Positions 8,219-15,965 of a DNA stretch of 34,912 bases are shown here, in pieces. The notes beneath the pieces were generated by a model. It was not told the DNA's origin. It worked only from the letters and a program-made list of their open reading frames with translations, and did no database searches. The stretch is from the NCBI GenBank assembly GCA_964508715.1, contig CAZDUX010000025.1:1-34912 (forward strand), in the 5' to 3' direction. A program made the translations under genes and the position numbers. Source of the DNA: JAKALX01 sp964508715. Lineage in GTDB: Bacteria; Chloroflexota; Dehalococcoidia; Tepidiformales; Tepidiformaceae. The first letter of the stretch is position 1. Each line of letters begins with the position of its first letter.

Positions 8219-8224
8219 CAACGT

Positions 8225-11200
8225 ATGGGGCAGCCCGGCATGCGTTCTTCTCACCGCCACGCCCACAACCGGGGCGACCGCACCCCCTCCGCGGCTGCTG
8301 ACACGCCAGGTGCGCACACGAACGATGCGCGCCTGCCGGTCAGCGGCGAGGTACTGGTGCGAACCGTCTCGGTGGCCCACCGTGCCGCGCAGGCCGATGG
8401 GGCGTGCCTCCTCCTGGCAGGCGATTCGGTCCCGGTCATCGCCGCTGCCGCGGGGATCGCGGCGAGCTGGAACGGCGCTGATGCCTCTGCTCTTGCCGCC
8501 CTGTTCGGTCTCGGGAATCCTGGGCCCGGCCGCCCGGTCCCGTTCGCCGTGGCCGACACCGGCGTGGTCGGCTATGAGGGAATCCGCCACCTTGCCGCCG
8601 GTGCACTGGCTGTTTCACCCCTCGAGGGCCAGGAGGGCGAGCTGCTCGGCCTGCTCTGCCTGGCCAACCGTGAGCCGGGTGACTGGGCCACCGGGGCGCT
8701 CACGCTGCTCGATGACCTCGCCGCCATCGCCGCTTCCCATCTCACGGACCGGTCCGGCCTCGCCACCGGGACAGGGCACGACACGGCCCTTCCAACGAGC
8801 GAGGCTCACCTCCAGGCGATCACCGAGTCGTCGCCGTTCGGCGTCTTTCTCTCCTCGCCGGAGGGGCACTGCCTCTACACGAACGCGACCTTTCGCCGGC
8901 TCATCGGCTGGCGCGAGAAGGAGGCCGCCGGTGGGTGCTGGCTCGACGCCGCCCATCCCGAGGATCGCGCCGATCTCGAGTCCCTCTGGAGCGAGGCGCG
9001 CGGAGCCGGGATCCCCTTCACGGCCGAGTTCCGTGTCGTCCGGCCCGATGGCTGGACCTCGATCGTCGGCGTCCGGCTTACGCCGGCCGGGGGCGACGGC
9101 TCCTACGTCGGCTCAATGGAAGACGTAACCGAACGGATCACCTTCGAGAAACTCGTCCAGGATTCCGAGTCCCGCTTCCGAAATCTCTTCGAGGGGCTTG
9201 GCGACGCCGTTTTCGTCGAAGGACCCGACCACCACATCCGAATGGTGAACCCGGCCGGCGAAACGATGTTCGGCCGCCCCCGGGCCGACCTCGTCGGTCT
9301 CGAAGGAGACCAGCTCTTCGCCGACCCGAAGGCCGCCGCCTACATCCGCCAGCGAATGGCAAACTGGGACGGCGATCCGATCCTCACCGAGACCTGCTTC
9401 GCCCGGCCCGATGGCTTTACCTTCCCCGGTGAACTCCGGCTCTGCGGTTATCGCGATGATTCGGGCGAGATCGTCGGGTTCATCGGCTCGGTTCGCGACA
9501 TCCAGGAGCGGCGCCAGGCCGAGCAGAAACTCCGCGCCAGCGAGGCGTTCGCCAACGCCATCTTCGACAACGCGCCCGTGGCATCGGCCGTCTTCAGCCC
9601 CGACGGGTCGATCCTCCGCATCAACGATGCCCATCGCAACACCCTTGCGGTCCGCGCTGGTAGCTCGCGCACCTTCAACATCTTCAGCGACCCCACGTTC
9701 TCACGCTCCGGGCTGCCCCCGCTCTTCCGGCGTGCCCTCGCCGGCGAAGTGATCTACCGCGACGAGCTCGTCCTCGATTTCGATGCCTACCACGCTGCCT
9801 GGTCTATGAGCACCGGCCGAAAGGTCTTTGACGTGGTGCTCTACCCGATCATCACCGATGGCGTTGTCGAGGCCGTTGTCTCGTTCGCCCGCGATGTCAC
9901 CGGCCGCAAGGCTACGGAGGAGCGCGCTGCCCGCCTCGCGGCGATCGTCGAATCCACGAACGACGCGATCATCGCCATGGACTTCCGCGGGATGATCCTG
10001 AGCTGGAACGGCGGTGCGGAGCGGCTCTACGGCTACGAGGCCGATGAGATGATCGGCCACAGTATCTTCCTCATCGTCCCCGCGGAACACGAGGCGAAGG
10101 TCTGGGACAGCCTGGACCAGGTGCAGCGTGGGGAGCCCACCGAACCGTTCGAGGCGCTCTGCGTGGCCCGCGACGAACACCACGTCGACGTCCGCATCGC
10201 CGTCTCCCCCATCCGCGATACGTCCGGGAACCTCGTTGGCGCCAGTGTCATCCAGTCCGATATCACCGAGCAGAAGCGGATGGAGGCCGAGCTGCGCCGC
10301 TCGAGCGCCGTTCAACAGGCGATCCTCGACAGCGCCAACGTGAGCATCATCGCCACCGATCCCAACGGCTACATCACGATGATGAACAACACCGCCCAGG
10401 CCTGGCTCGGGTACAGCACGGCGAGCCTCGCCGGGAAGCTGACACCCGTCATCTTCCACGATCGCGCCGAACTGGCCGATCGCGCAAAGGCGCTCTCGGC
10501 CGAGCTTGAGAGCGAGATCCGCCCGGGCTTCCCCGTCTTCGTCGCGAAGTCGGCACTTACCGGCCAGCCCGATGAGCGCGAGTGGACGTACATCCGCCGC
10601 AACGGCGAGCGCTTCCCCGTCCTCCTCTCGGTGAGCGCCCTGCGCGATGGCAGCGGCCTGCTCACCGGCTACCTCTGCGTCGCGAGCGATCTCACCGAGC
10701 GCAAGAAGTGGGAGGACGCCCTGCGCGAGAGCGAGGAACGCTATCGTGCAACCTTCGAGTCGCTCCACGACATGTTCTATCAAACCGACCTCTCCGGCCG
10801 CTTCACGCTCGTCAGCCCCTCGGCGAAAGCCCTCCTTGGCTACACTGCCGACGAACTCACCGGGGTCGATGCGGCGACGCTCTACGCCGGCGGTGCGTTT
10901 CCCGAGACACTCGTGAGCGAAATTGCACAGGGCCGCATCCTCAACGATTTTGAAGCCGACTTCATCCACAAAGACGGCCACACGGTCCACGTCTCGCTCA
11001 ACGCCAAGCTCGTCTACGACAGCAGTGGCCAGCCCGTTGGCGTCCAGGGCACCTCGCGCGACATTGGCGAACGCAAACGCGCCGAGGAAGAGCGTGACCG
11101 CATCTTCCGCCTCTCGGTCGACATGATCGCCGTCGTCACCCCCGGTGGACGCTTCCTCCGCGTGAACCCCGCCTGGGAGAAGACGCTCGGCTACTCCGAG

Positions 11201-12028
11201 GCGGAACTCCTGGGTGTGTCCGCCTGGCACTTTGCCCACCCCGATGACCGGGGGAGTGCGATCGAACGTGCCCGGGCAACCATGGCCGGCTCCGAGGTCC
11301 GCGATCTCACCCTCCGCTTCTTCGCCCGTGACGGCTCGGTTCGCTGGCTCTCGTGGGCTGTCACGCCCGTTACCGGCGGCCTGAGCTATTGTGTAGCGCG
11401 TGACGTGACCGAGGCTGTCCGCAGCCGCGAACAGGTGGAGGAGATGCTCGAGGTGGTGCAGGCCAACGCCGCTGCCCTGCGGGAGCAGGCCGAGGAACTC
11501 GATCAGCTCCGCATCGCTGCCGAACAGCTCGCCAACCGCGATATGCTCACCGGGACAGCGAACCGCCGGGCGTGGTTTGCCCATGCCCATCAGACCCGCC
11601 CCACGGCCGTCGCCATCTTCGATATCGACTTCTTCAAGACAGTGAACGACACCTACGGGCACCCGGCCGGCGACGCTGTCCTGGTCGAGGTCGCGCGCCG
11701 CCTCGGGTCGCTCCTCCCCGAGGGCGCTGTCCTTGGGCGGGTTGGCGGCGAGGAGTTCGCGGTGCTCTTTTACCAGCCGTTCGCGAAAGTCCGCGAGGCC
11801 GTCGAGGCCGCGGCCAACGCTGTTTCCGCCACCCCGATCGCCCTCGAACGCGCCATCCTCATCAACGTCAGTGTTTCGGGCGGCCTCGCCCCATGGCACG
11901 CCGGTGGCGATAGCCGCGAACAGTCGCTTGCCCAGACGTATGAAGATGCCGATGCGGCCCTCTACGAGGCAAAAGCGACAGGCCGCCGGAAGGTTGTCGT
12001 CCGCCCTCTCCGCCGCCACGCCGCCTGA
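8225..12028 (+). CDS. GAF / 7xPAS / GGDEF diguanylate cyclase
   Basis: This 1267-residue sensor protein makes the second messenger c-di-GMP from GTP. A GAF-like domain covers about residues 40-175. Seven PAS domains follow, starting near 194, 315, 440, 573, 695, 838 and 958, most ending in the PAC-type 'D(I/V)TER' or similar. A short coiled coil leads into the GGDEF domain (from about 1105). The active-site loop is GGEEF at 1174-1178, an accepted active variant, with FDIDFFKTVNDTYGHPAGD upstream. The RxxD inhibitory site that normally precedes the loop is absent. No EAL domain, signal peptide or membrane helix is seen, so it is probably cytoplasmic. It is divergent from the terminase gene across 99 bp. 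Confidence 0.92.
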   Translation: MGQPGMRSSHRHAHNRGDRTPSAAADTPGAHTNDARLPVSGEVLVRTVSVAHRAAQADGACLLLAGDSVPVIAAAAGIAASWNGADASALAALFGLGNPGPGRPVPFAVADTGVVGYEGIRHLAAGALAVSPLEGQEGELLGLLCLANREPGDWATGALTLLDDLAAIAASHLTDRSGLATGTGHDTALPTSEAHLQAITESSPFGVFLSSPEGHCLYTNATFRRLIGWREKEAAGGCWLDAAHPEDRADLESLWSEARGAGIPFTAEFRVVRPDGWTSIVGVRLTPAGGDGSYVGSMEDVTERITFEKLVQDSESRFRNLFEGLGDAVFVEGPDHHIRMVNPAGETMFGRPRADLVGLEGDQLFADPKAAAYIRQRMANWDGDPILTETCFARPDGFTFPGELRLCGYRDDSGEIVGFIGSVRDIQERRQAEQKLRASEAFANAIFDNAPVASAVFSPDGSILRINDAHRNTLAVRAGSSRTFNIFSDPTFSRSGLPPLFRRALAGEVIYRDELVLDFDAYHAAWSMSTGRKVFDVVLYPIITDGVVEAVVSFARDVTGRKATEERAARLAAIVESTNDAIIAMDFRGMILSWNGGAERLYGYEADEMIGHSIFLIVPAEHEAKVWDSLDQVQRGEPTEPFEALCVARDEHHVDVRIAVSPIRDTSGNLVGASVIQSDITEQKRMEAELRRSSAVQQAILDSANVSIIATDPNGYITMMNNTAQAWLGYSTASLAGKLTPVIFHDRAELADRAKALSAELESEIRPGFPVFVAKSALTGQPDEREWTYIRRNGERFPVLLSVSALRDGSGLLTGYLCVASDLTERKKWEDALRESEERYRATFESLHDMFYQTDLSGRFTLVSPSAKALLGYTADELTGVDAATLYAGGAFPETLVSEIAQGRILNDFEADFIHKDGHTVHVSLNAKLVYDSSGQPVGVQGTSRDIGERKRAEEERDRIFRLSVDMIAVVTPGGRFLRVNPAWEKTLGYSEAELLGVSAWHFAHPDDRGSAIERARATMAGSEVRDLTLRFFARDGSVRWLSWAVTPVTGGLSYCVARDVTEAVRSREQVEEMLEVVQANAAALREQAEELDQLRIAAEQLANRDMLTGTANRRAWFAHAHQTRPTAVAIFDIDFFKTVNDTYGHPAGDAVLVEVARRLGSLLPEGAVLGRVGGEEFAVLFYQPFAKVREAVEAAANAVSATPIALERAILINVSVSGGLAPWHAGGDSREQSLAQTYEDADAALYEAKATGRRKVVVRPLRRHAA

Positions 12029-12078
12029 GGCCGTCCGGGAGTCGTTGTGCCGGAGCAAGCAAAGCACGCGGCCTACCC

Positions 12079-12107
12079 TTGATACCCCACCCAGGTAGGG
12101 GTATGAT
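12079..12107 (+). promoter_or_regulatory. Promoter with CsoR-family operator in the spacer
   Basis: A -35 TTGATA (12079-12084) and -10 TATGAT (12102-12107) are separated by exactly 17 bases. Between and overlapping them is an inverted repeat ATACCCC (12082-12088) / GGGGTAT (12098-12104) with a 9-base centre. This is the classic GC-tract operator shape of CsoR/CstR repressors. A repressor bound here would block RNA polymerase directly. The first gene downstream encodes such a repressor, so autoregulation is expected. Confidence 0.88.
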
Positions 12108-12129
12108 TCCCGAGAGGAGAGGCTAATCC

Positions 12130-12405
12130 GTGACAGAAGCAGGAGCGAACCCGGCAGCACTCGCAGACGTCCTTGCACGCCTCGGCAAGATCGAGGGCCA
12201 GGTCCGCGGCGTTGCGCGCATGCTCGAAGCGGGCCGCGACTGCGAGGCCGTCCTCACCCAGATCCTTGCAATCCGTGCTGCCCTCGACCGCACCGCGGCG
12301 GCCGTCTCCAACGGCTACATCGCCGAGTGCCTACACGGCGAATCCCCCGAGGCCGCCGAAGAGCGTCTCTCCCGCATCGTCACACTCCTTACAAGGACAG
12401 GCTGA
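12130..12405 (+). CDS. CsoR/CstR-family thiol-based repressor, probably persulfide-sensing
   Basis: The 91-residue all-helical protein belongs to the CsoR/RcnR/FrmR (DUF156) family: RLGKIEGQVRGVARMLEAGRDCE and QILAIRAALD are diagnostic. Two cysteines, C38 and C67, lie 29 residues apart, the spacing of C36/C65 in copper-sensing CsoR and C31/C60 in sulfur-sensing CstR. The histidine that copper sensors hold four residues before the second cysteine is Tyr63 here. A copper site is therefore unlikely and di-/trisulfide chemistry between C38 and C67 is favoured. The next two genes are sulfur-transfer enzymes, which agrees. The start is GTG at 12130 with a GAGAGGAGAGG site 8 bases upstream. Confidence 0.9.
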   Translation: MTEAGANPAALADVLARLGKIEGQVRGVARMLEAGRDCEAVLTQILAIRAALDRTAAAVSNGYIAECLHGESPEAAEERLSRIVTLLTRTG

Positions 12406-12416
12406 CCACAAACCGT

Positions 12417-12749
12417 ATGAGCTGGTTTCACCGCGCCCCCGATCCCCTCGAAATCACCGTCTCCGAGGCGCACGACCTCGTGCAGGGCGGAACAGCCGTA
12501 CTCATCGACGTACGCGAGCCCAATGAGTGGACAGCCGGCCACGCCCACCCTGCCAAGCACGTGCCCCTTGGTGCACTGTCGCTCAGGCTCGGCCAGCTTC
12601 CCCGCGATCGCGAGATCCTCGTCATCTGCCGGAGTGGCAATCGCAGCCTCGTCGGCGCCAGGCTCCTTACCAACGCCGGTTTCAAGGCCCGGTCAGTCGC
12701 GGGCGGCACGCTTGCCTGGGCACGGAACGGTCTGCCCCTCACCCGCTAA
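12417..12749 (+). CDS. Single-domain rhodanese sulfurtransferase
   Basis: The 110-residue protein is one rhodanese domain. The CH2A-like DVREPNEWTAGH motif begins at residue 31 and the catalytic cysteine is C71 in the six-residue active loop CRSGNRS, typical of small rhodaneses that carry a cysteine persulfide. It starts 11 bases after the repressor stop, in the same operon. It probably moves sulfane sulfur between low-molecular-weight persulfides, thiosulfate and the downstream dioxygenase. The open frame begins at 12327, but that part overlaps the repressor gene and lacks rhodanese features. Confidence 0.93.
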   Translation: MSWFHRAPDPLEITVSEAHDLVQGGTAVLIDVREPNEWTAGHAHPAKHVPLGALSLRLGQLPRDREILVICRSGNRSLVGARLLTNAGFKARSVAGGTLAWARNGLPLTR

Positions 12750-12781
12750 CGCCCGGTATCACCACCTGGAGGCTTGTTGCC

Positions 12782-14122
12782 ATGGAGATCATCCAGTTCG
12801 TCGCCGAGGGCCTGGCCGATTCGTCGTATCTCATCGCCTCGGGCGGCGTGGCCGCGGTTATCGATGCCCAGCGTGATATCCGCCCGTTCGTCAGCGCCGC
12901 CGAAGCGCGCAACCTGCATATCGCCTTCGCCTTCGAAACCCACGTCCACAACGACTACCTGAGCGGCGGCCGCGAGCTGGCTGCCCTTGGCGCGCAGGTG
13001 GTTGCGCCCGGCACCGCTGAACTCCAGTTCCCGCACCTGGGCCTTGCTGATGGTCAAACGATTGAGCTCGGCGGGGTCACCCTCCGGGCCATCGCTGCGC
13101 CGGGCCACACCTACGGGCACATGGCCTATCTCGCGCTGGATGAACGCGGCGAGCCGCATGGCGCATTTACCGGCGGCTCGCTCCTGATGGCTGCCGCCGG
13201 CCGCAGCGACCTCCTTGGCCCGGACCATACCGAGAAGCTCCTCCGCCTCCAGTGGGAATCCGCCCACCGCATCCAGGAGGCGCTCAGGCCCGGCTCCGCC
13301 ATCATGCCCACCCATGGCGCGGGCTCGTTCTGCAGTTCGGCCGGCGCCTGCGCCGAGCGCATGGGCCCGCTCTCGGTTGAGCTTGGCCGGAACCCCGCGC
13401 TCGCGAGCCCGAACTTCGAGGCGTTTCGCGCGGTCCAGGTTGCCTCGCCTGCGCCAATCCCCGGCTACTACCGCTACATGTCACCCATGAACCAGGCCGG
13501 ACCAGGGGTCTGGGGCAGCGTACCGAAGCCCGCCGCACTCGAACCGGGGATGCTCGAAGTGCTGGCCGCTCGAGGCGTCCACGTCATCGATGCCCGCAGC
13601 CGCGCTGATTTCGCCGCCGGCCACCTGCCCGGAACGGTCTCGATCGAAGACGATGGCTCGCTCCTCGCCTACACCGGCTGGGTGGTGCCGTTCAACGCGC
13701 CGATCGCCCTCGTGACCGACGACGCTGCCCAGGCCGAGCGCCTCACCATCGACCTGTTCCGTATCGGTTACGAGGATGTTCGCGGCTTCCTTCCCTACGC
13801 TGCCTGGGCCAGCGAGGGGCGGCCCCTTTCCCGCGTCGAGGCGGTTTCGCCCCGACAGGTCGCCGAAACACTCGCCTCGGCCGGCGCCCCCGTCATCGAC
13901 GTGCGATTCAGTAGCGAACAGGACGACCTGCCCCTCCCGGGGGCTCTTCGCCGGCCGATCGACCAGGTCCACGAATGGATCGCCGACGCACCCGATGGTG
14001 CGACCATCGTCTGTGCCAGTGGCTATCGCTCGAGTGTCGCCGCAAGCCTCCTCCAGGCCCGTGGGCGAACGGTCCGCGCCTGCCTCGCTGGCGGCGTCGG
14101 CGACGTGCTCGCCCTGGGGTAG
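12782..14122 (+). CDS. Persulfide dioxygenase-like MBL protein fused to two rhodanese domains (CstB-like)
   Basis: The 446-residue protein has an ETHE1-type metallo-beta-lactamase domain (1-about 210), then two rhodanese domains (about 255-345 and 355-446). Iron-site histidines are visible: THVHNDYLSGG gives H54, H56 and D58, APGHT gives H109, and THGAGS gives H178. The aspartate of the usual TGD motif is Gly131 (TGGSL), a change I recall from a common subfamily of such fusions. The first rhodanese has VTDD where the active cysteine should be, so it is inactive; the second keeps C411 in CASGYRS. CstB-type fusions oxidise persulfides to sulfite and transfer sulfur to thiosulfate. A GGAGG site lies 9 bases before the ATG, which excludes the longer upstream frame. 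Confidence 0.9.
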   Translation: MEIIQFVAEGLADSSYLIASGGVAAVIDAQRDIRPFVSAAEARNLHIAFAFETHVHNDYLSGGRELAALGAQVVAPGTAELQFPHLGLADGQTIELGGVTLRAIAAPGHTYGHMAYLALDERGEPHGAFTGGSLLMAAAGRSDLLGPDHTEKLLRLQWESAHRIQEALRPGSAIMPTHGAGSFCSSAGACAERMGPLSVELGRNPALASPNFEAFRAVQVASPAPIPGYYRYMSPMNQAGPGVWGSVPKPAALEPGMLEVLAARGVHVIDARSRADFAAGHLPGTVSIEDDGSLLAYTGWVVPFNAPIALVTDDAAQAERLTIDLFRIGYEDVRGFLPYAAWASEGRPLSRVEAVSPRQVAETLASAGAPVIDVRFSSEQDDLPLPGALRRPIDQVHEWIADAPDGATIVCASGYRSSVAASLLQARGRTVRACLAGGVGDVLALG

Positions 14123-14144
14123 GCCACGCCCTGCCTTTGCCACG

Positions 14145-14158
14145 CCCCCGGCCGGGGG
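14145..14158. other. Short GC palindrome between the persulfide operon and the ThDP gene
   Basis: The 14-bp palindrome CCCCCGGCCGGGGG lies in the 83-bp gap between the dioxygenase stop and the next ATG. It lacks a T-tract. It could attenuate transcription into the ThDP enzyme gene, but nothing proves this. Confidence 0.4.
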
Positions 14159-14205
14159 AGCAAGATGAGCGCCGGGACCCGCAAGTCACGGAGGAAGCTC
14201 ATCCG

Positions 14206-15933
14206 ATGGCGAAGATCAACGCTGGCCAACTCCTCGCCCGCACCCTCGTGGAAGCTGGCATTACCGATGTGTTCGCCCTCCACGGCGGCCACCTCGATTC
14301 GTTCCTGCAGGGCTGCCGCGAGGCCGGCGTCCGGCTTATCGACACCCGCCACGAGGCTACCGCCGTTCACGCCGCCGAGGGCTACGCCCGCACCACGGGG
14401 CGCGTGGGGGTCTGCGCCGTTACTGCCGGCCCGGGATTTACGAACGCCTACACCGGCCTGGCGAACGCCTACCTCGATGCAATCCCCGTGCTCGTCATCA
14501 CGAGCAGCCCGCCTCTCCGTGAATCGCACCTCAATGTGCTCCAGGGCGGCTTCGACCAGGTTGCCGCGGCGACTCCCGTCACCAAGTGGGCCTACCGCGT
14601 CACCCACCCCGAGCGCGTCCCCGACCTCGTCTCCCTCGCCCTGCGGACGGCGTATGGCGGCAAACCCGGCCCGGTGCTCCTCGATATCCCGATCGATGTC
14701 TTCTTCACGCCGATCGATGAGCGCCTCGCGACCCGGAGCACCGGGTATGCCATCGAGCGGCCCGCACCGAACCCGGCCACGCTCCAGGCTGCGCTCGATG
14801 CCCTGCGAAAGGCAGCGAGGCCGGCAATCGTCCTCGGCGGCGGCACCCTCTTCCCCCACGCTGATGCCGAGGTGCGCCGCTTCGCCGACCTCACCGGCAT
14901 CCCTGTCTACACCACGGGCAAGGCATGGGGGATGCTCCCGCCCGACCACCCGGCCAACTGCGGCGGCATGGCCGGGCTCGCCGCCGCCGGTGCGATGGGA
15001 ACTCCTCCCGACCTCGTGATGATGGCTGGCGCGCGCCTCGGCCTGCTTACCGGCGGGCGTGGCGGGCGGCTCATCCCCGAGACGGCAACGCTCATCCAGG
15101 TCGATGCCGACCCCGCGGAACTGGGGCGTCTTCGCCCCGCCGATGTGCCGGTCGCGGCCGGCTGCCGCGAGACACTGGACGCCCTCGCCGCCGCACCGGG
15201 GGCATGGCCCGACTGGAGCAAGTGGACCGAGCAGGCGCGCCAGGCGGCCCGGATCATCCAGGTGCCGTTCCAGGCGGCTCCCGTCCAGGCGCCAGACGGC
15301 CGCCTCCACCCGTTCCACGCGAGCAAGGAGATCTTCTCGGCTCTCGGGCCCGACCCGATCATCACCGCCGATGGCGGCGAGTCCGTTGCCTGGGCAAGCA
15401 TGTTCTACCGCACCAGTGCACCAGGCGGGGTGCTATCGAACGGCTACCTGGGCACACTCGGCGTCGGTTTCGGCTATGCCATCGGTGCGCAGGTTGCGCA
15501 CCCCGAGCGGCGCGTCATCCAGATCGTTGGTGATGGGGCTGTGGGCTTCCACCTGCAGGAACTCGACACGATGGTCCGTCATAACCTGCCCATCGTCAGC
15601 GTCGTCTACAACAACCAGGTGTGGGGGATGTCGATCCACGGCCAGGAGATGATCTTCGGCGCCGGTAACGGCGTCATCAGCCGCCTCCGCGACACCGACT
15701 ACGACGGCGTGGCGACCGCCTTCGGGGGTTACGGCGAACGGGTTCGCAACTTCGAGGACATCGCGGCGGCAGTTCACCGCGCCCTCGACGCCAATACGGC
15801 CGCGCTCCTCAACGTGGAAACGTCGCCCGAGATCGTCCACCCGATAACGCAGAGCATGGTCGGCCTCGCCAGTGCACCCGGCGAAGTCGTCATCCCCTAC
15901 TACGAGAACATCCCGGCGCTCGCTGGCGAGTAA
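14206..15933 (+). CDS. Benzaldehyde lyase-like ThDP-dependent enzyme
   Basis: The 575-residue protein belongs to the ThDP-dependent acetolactate synthase/2-hydroxyacyl-CoA lyase superfamily. From memory of the Pseudomonas fluorescens benzaldehyde lyase sequence, the N-terminus aligns without gaps: H26, H29 in ALHGGHLD and the catalytic glutamate E50 in TRHEATAVHAAEGYAR all match, while Ala28 of that enzyme is Gly28 here. The ThDP/Mg motif GDGAVGF begins near residue 441 and ends in VVYNNQVWG. Such enzymes cleave or form acyloin C-C bonds; the natural substrate is unknown. A GGAGG site lies 11 bases before the ATG. It follows the persulfide operon in the same direction and may be co-transcribed, though a link to sulfur metabolism is not evident. 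Confidence 0.85.
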   Translation: MAKINAGQLLARTLVEAGITDVFALHGGHLDSFLQGCREAGVRLIDTRHEATAVHAAEGYARTTGRVGVCAVTAGPGFTNAYTGLANAYLDAIPVLVITSSPPLRESHLNVLQGGFDQVAAATPVTKWAYRVTHPERVPDLVSLALRTAYGGKPGPVLLDIPIDVFFTPIDERLATRSTGYAIERPAPNPATLQAALDALRKAARPAIVLGGGTLFPHADAEVRRFADLTGIPVYTTGKAWGMLPPDHPANCGGMAGLAAAGAMGTPPDLVMMAGARLGLLTGGRGGRLIPETATLIQVDADPAELGRLRPADVPVAAGCRETLDALAAAPGAWPDWSKWTEQARQAARIIQVPFQAAPVQAPDGRLHPFHASKEIFSALGPDPIITADGGESVAWASMFYRTSAPGGVLSNGYLGTLGVGFGYAIGAQVAHPERRVIQIVGDGAVGFHLQELDTMVRHNLPIVSVVYNNQVWGMSIHGQEMIFGAGNGVISRLRDTDYDGVATAFGGYGERVRNFEDIAAAVHRALDANTAALLNVETSPEIVHPITQSMVGLASAPGEVVIPYYENIPALAGE

Positions 15934-15965
15934 GCGAACCCGGCGTGCCGCCCGCCATTCCGGTG

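Noticed and set aside
9701..12178. 825-codon open frame on the minus strand across the cyclase gene
   Set aside because: It is fully antisense to well-supported PAS and GGDEF domains, shows no recognisable motif, and arises from the strong third-position GC bias of this genome.
12130..12405. Copper-responsive CsoR with a copper ATPase operon
   Set aside because: The histidine ligand is missing and no copper transporter or chaperone follows; the neighbours are sulfur-transfer enzymes.
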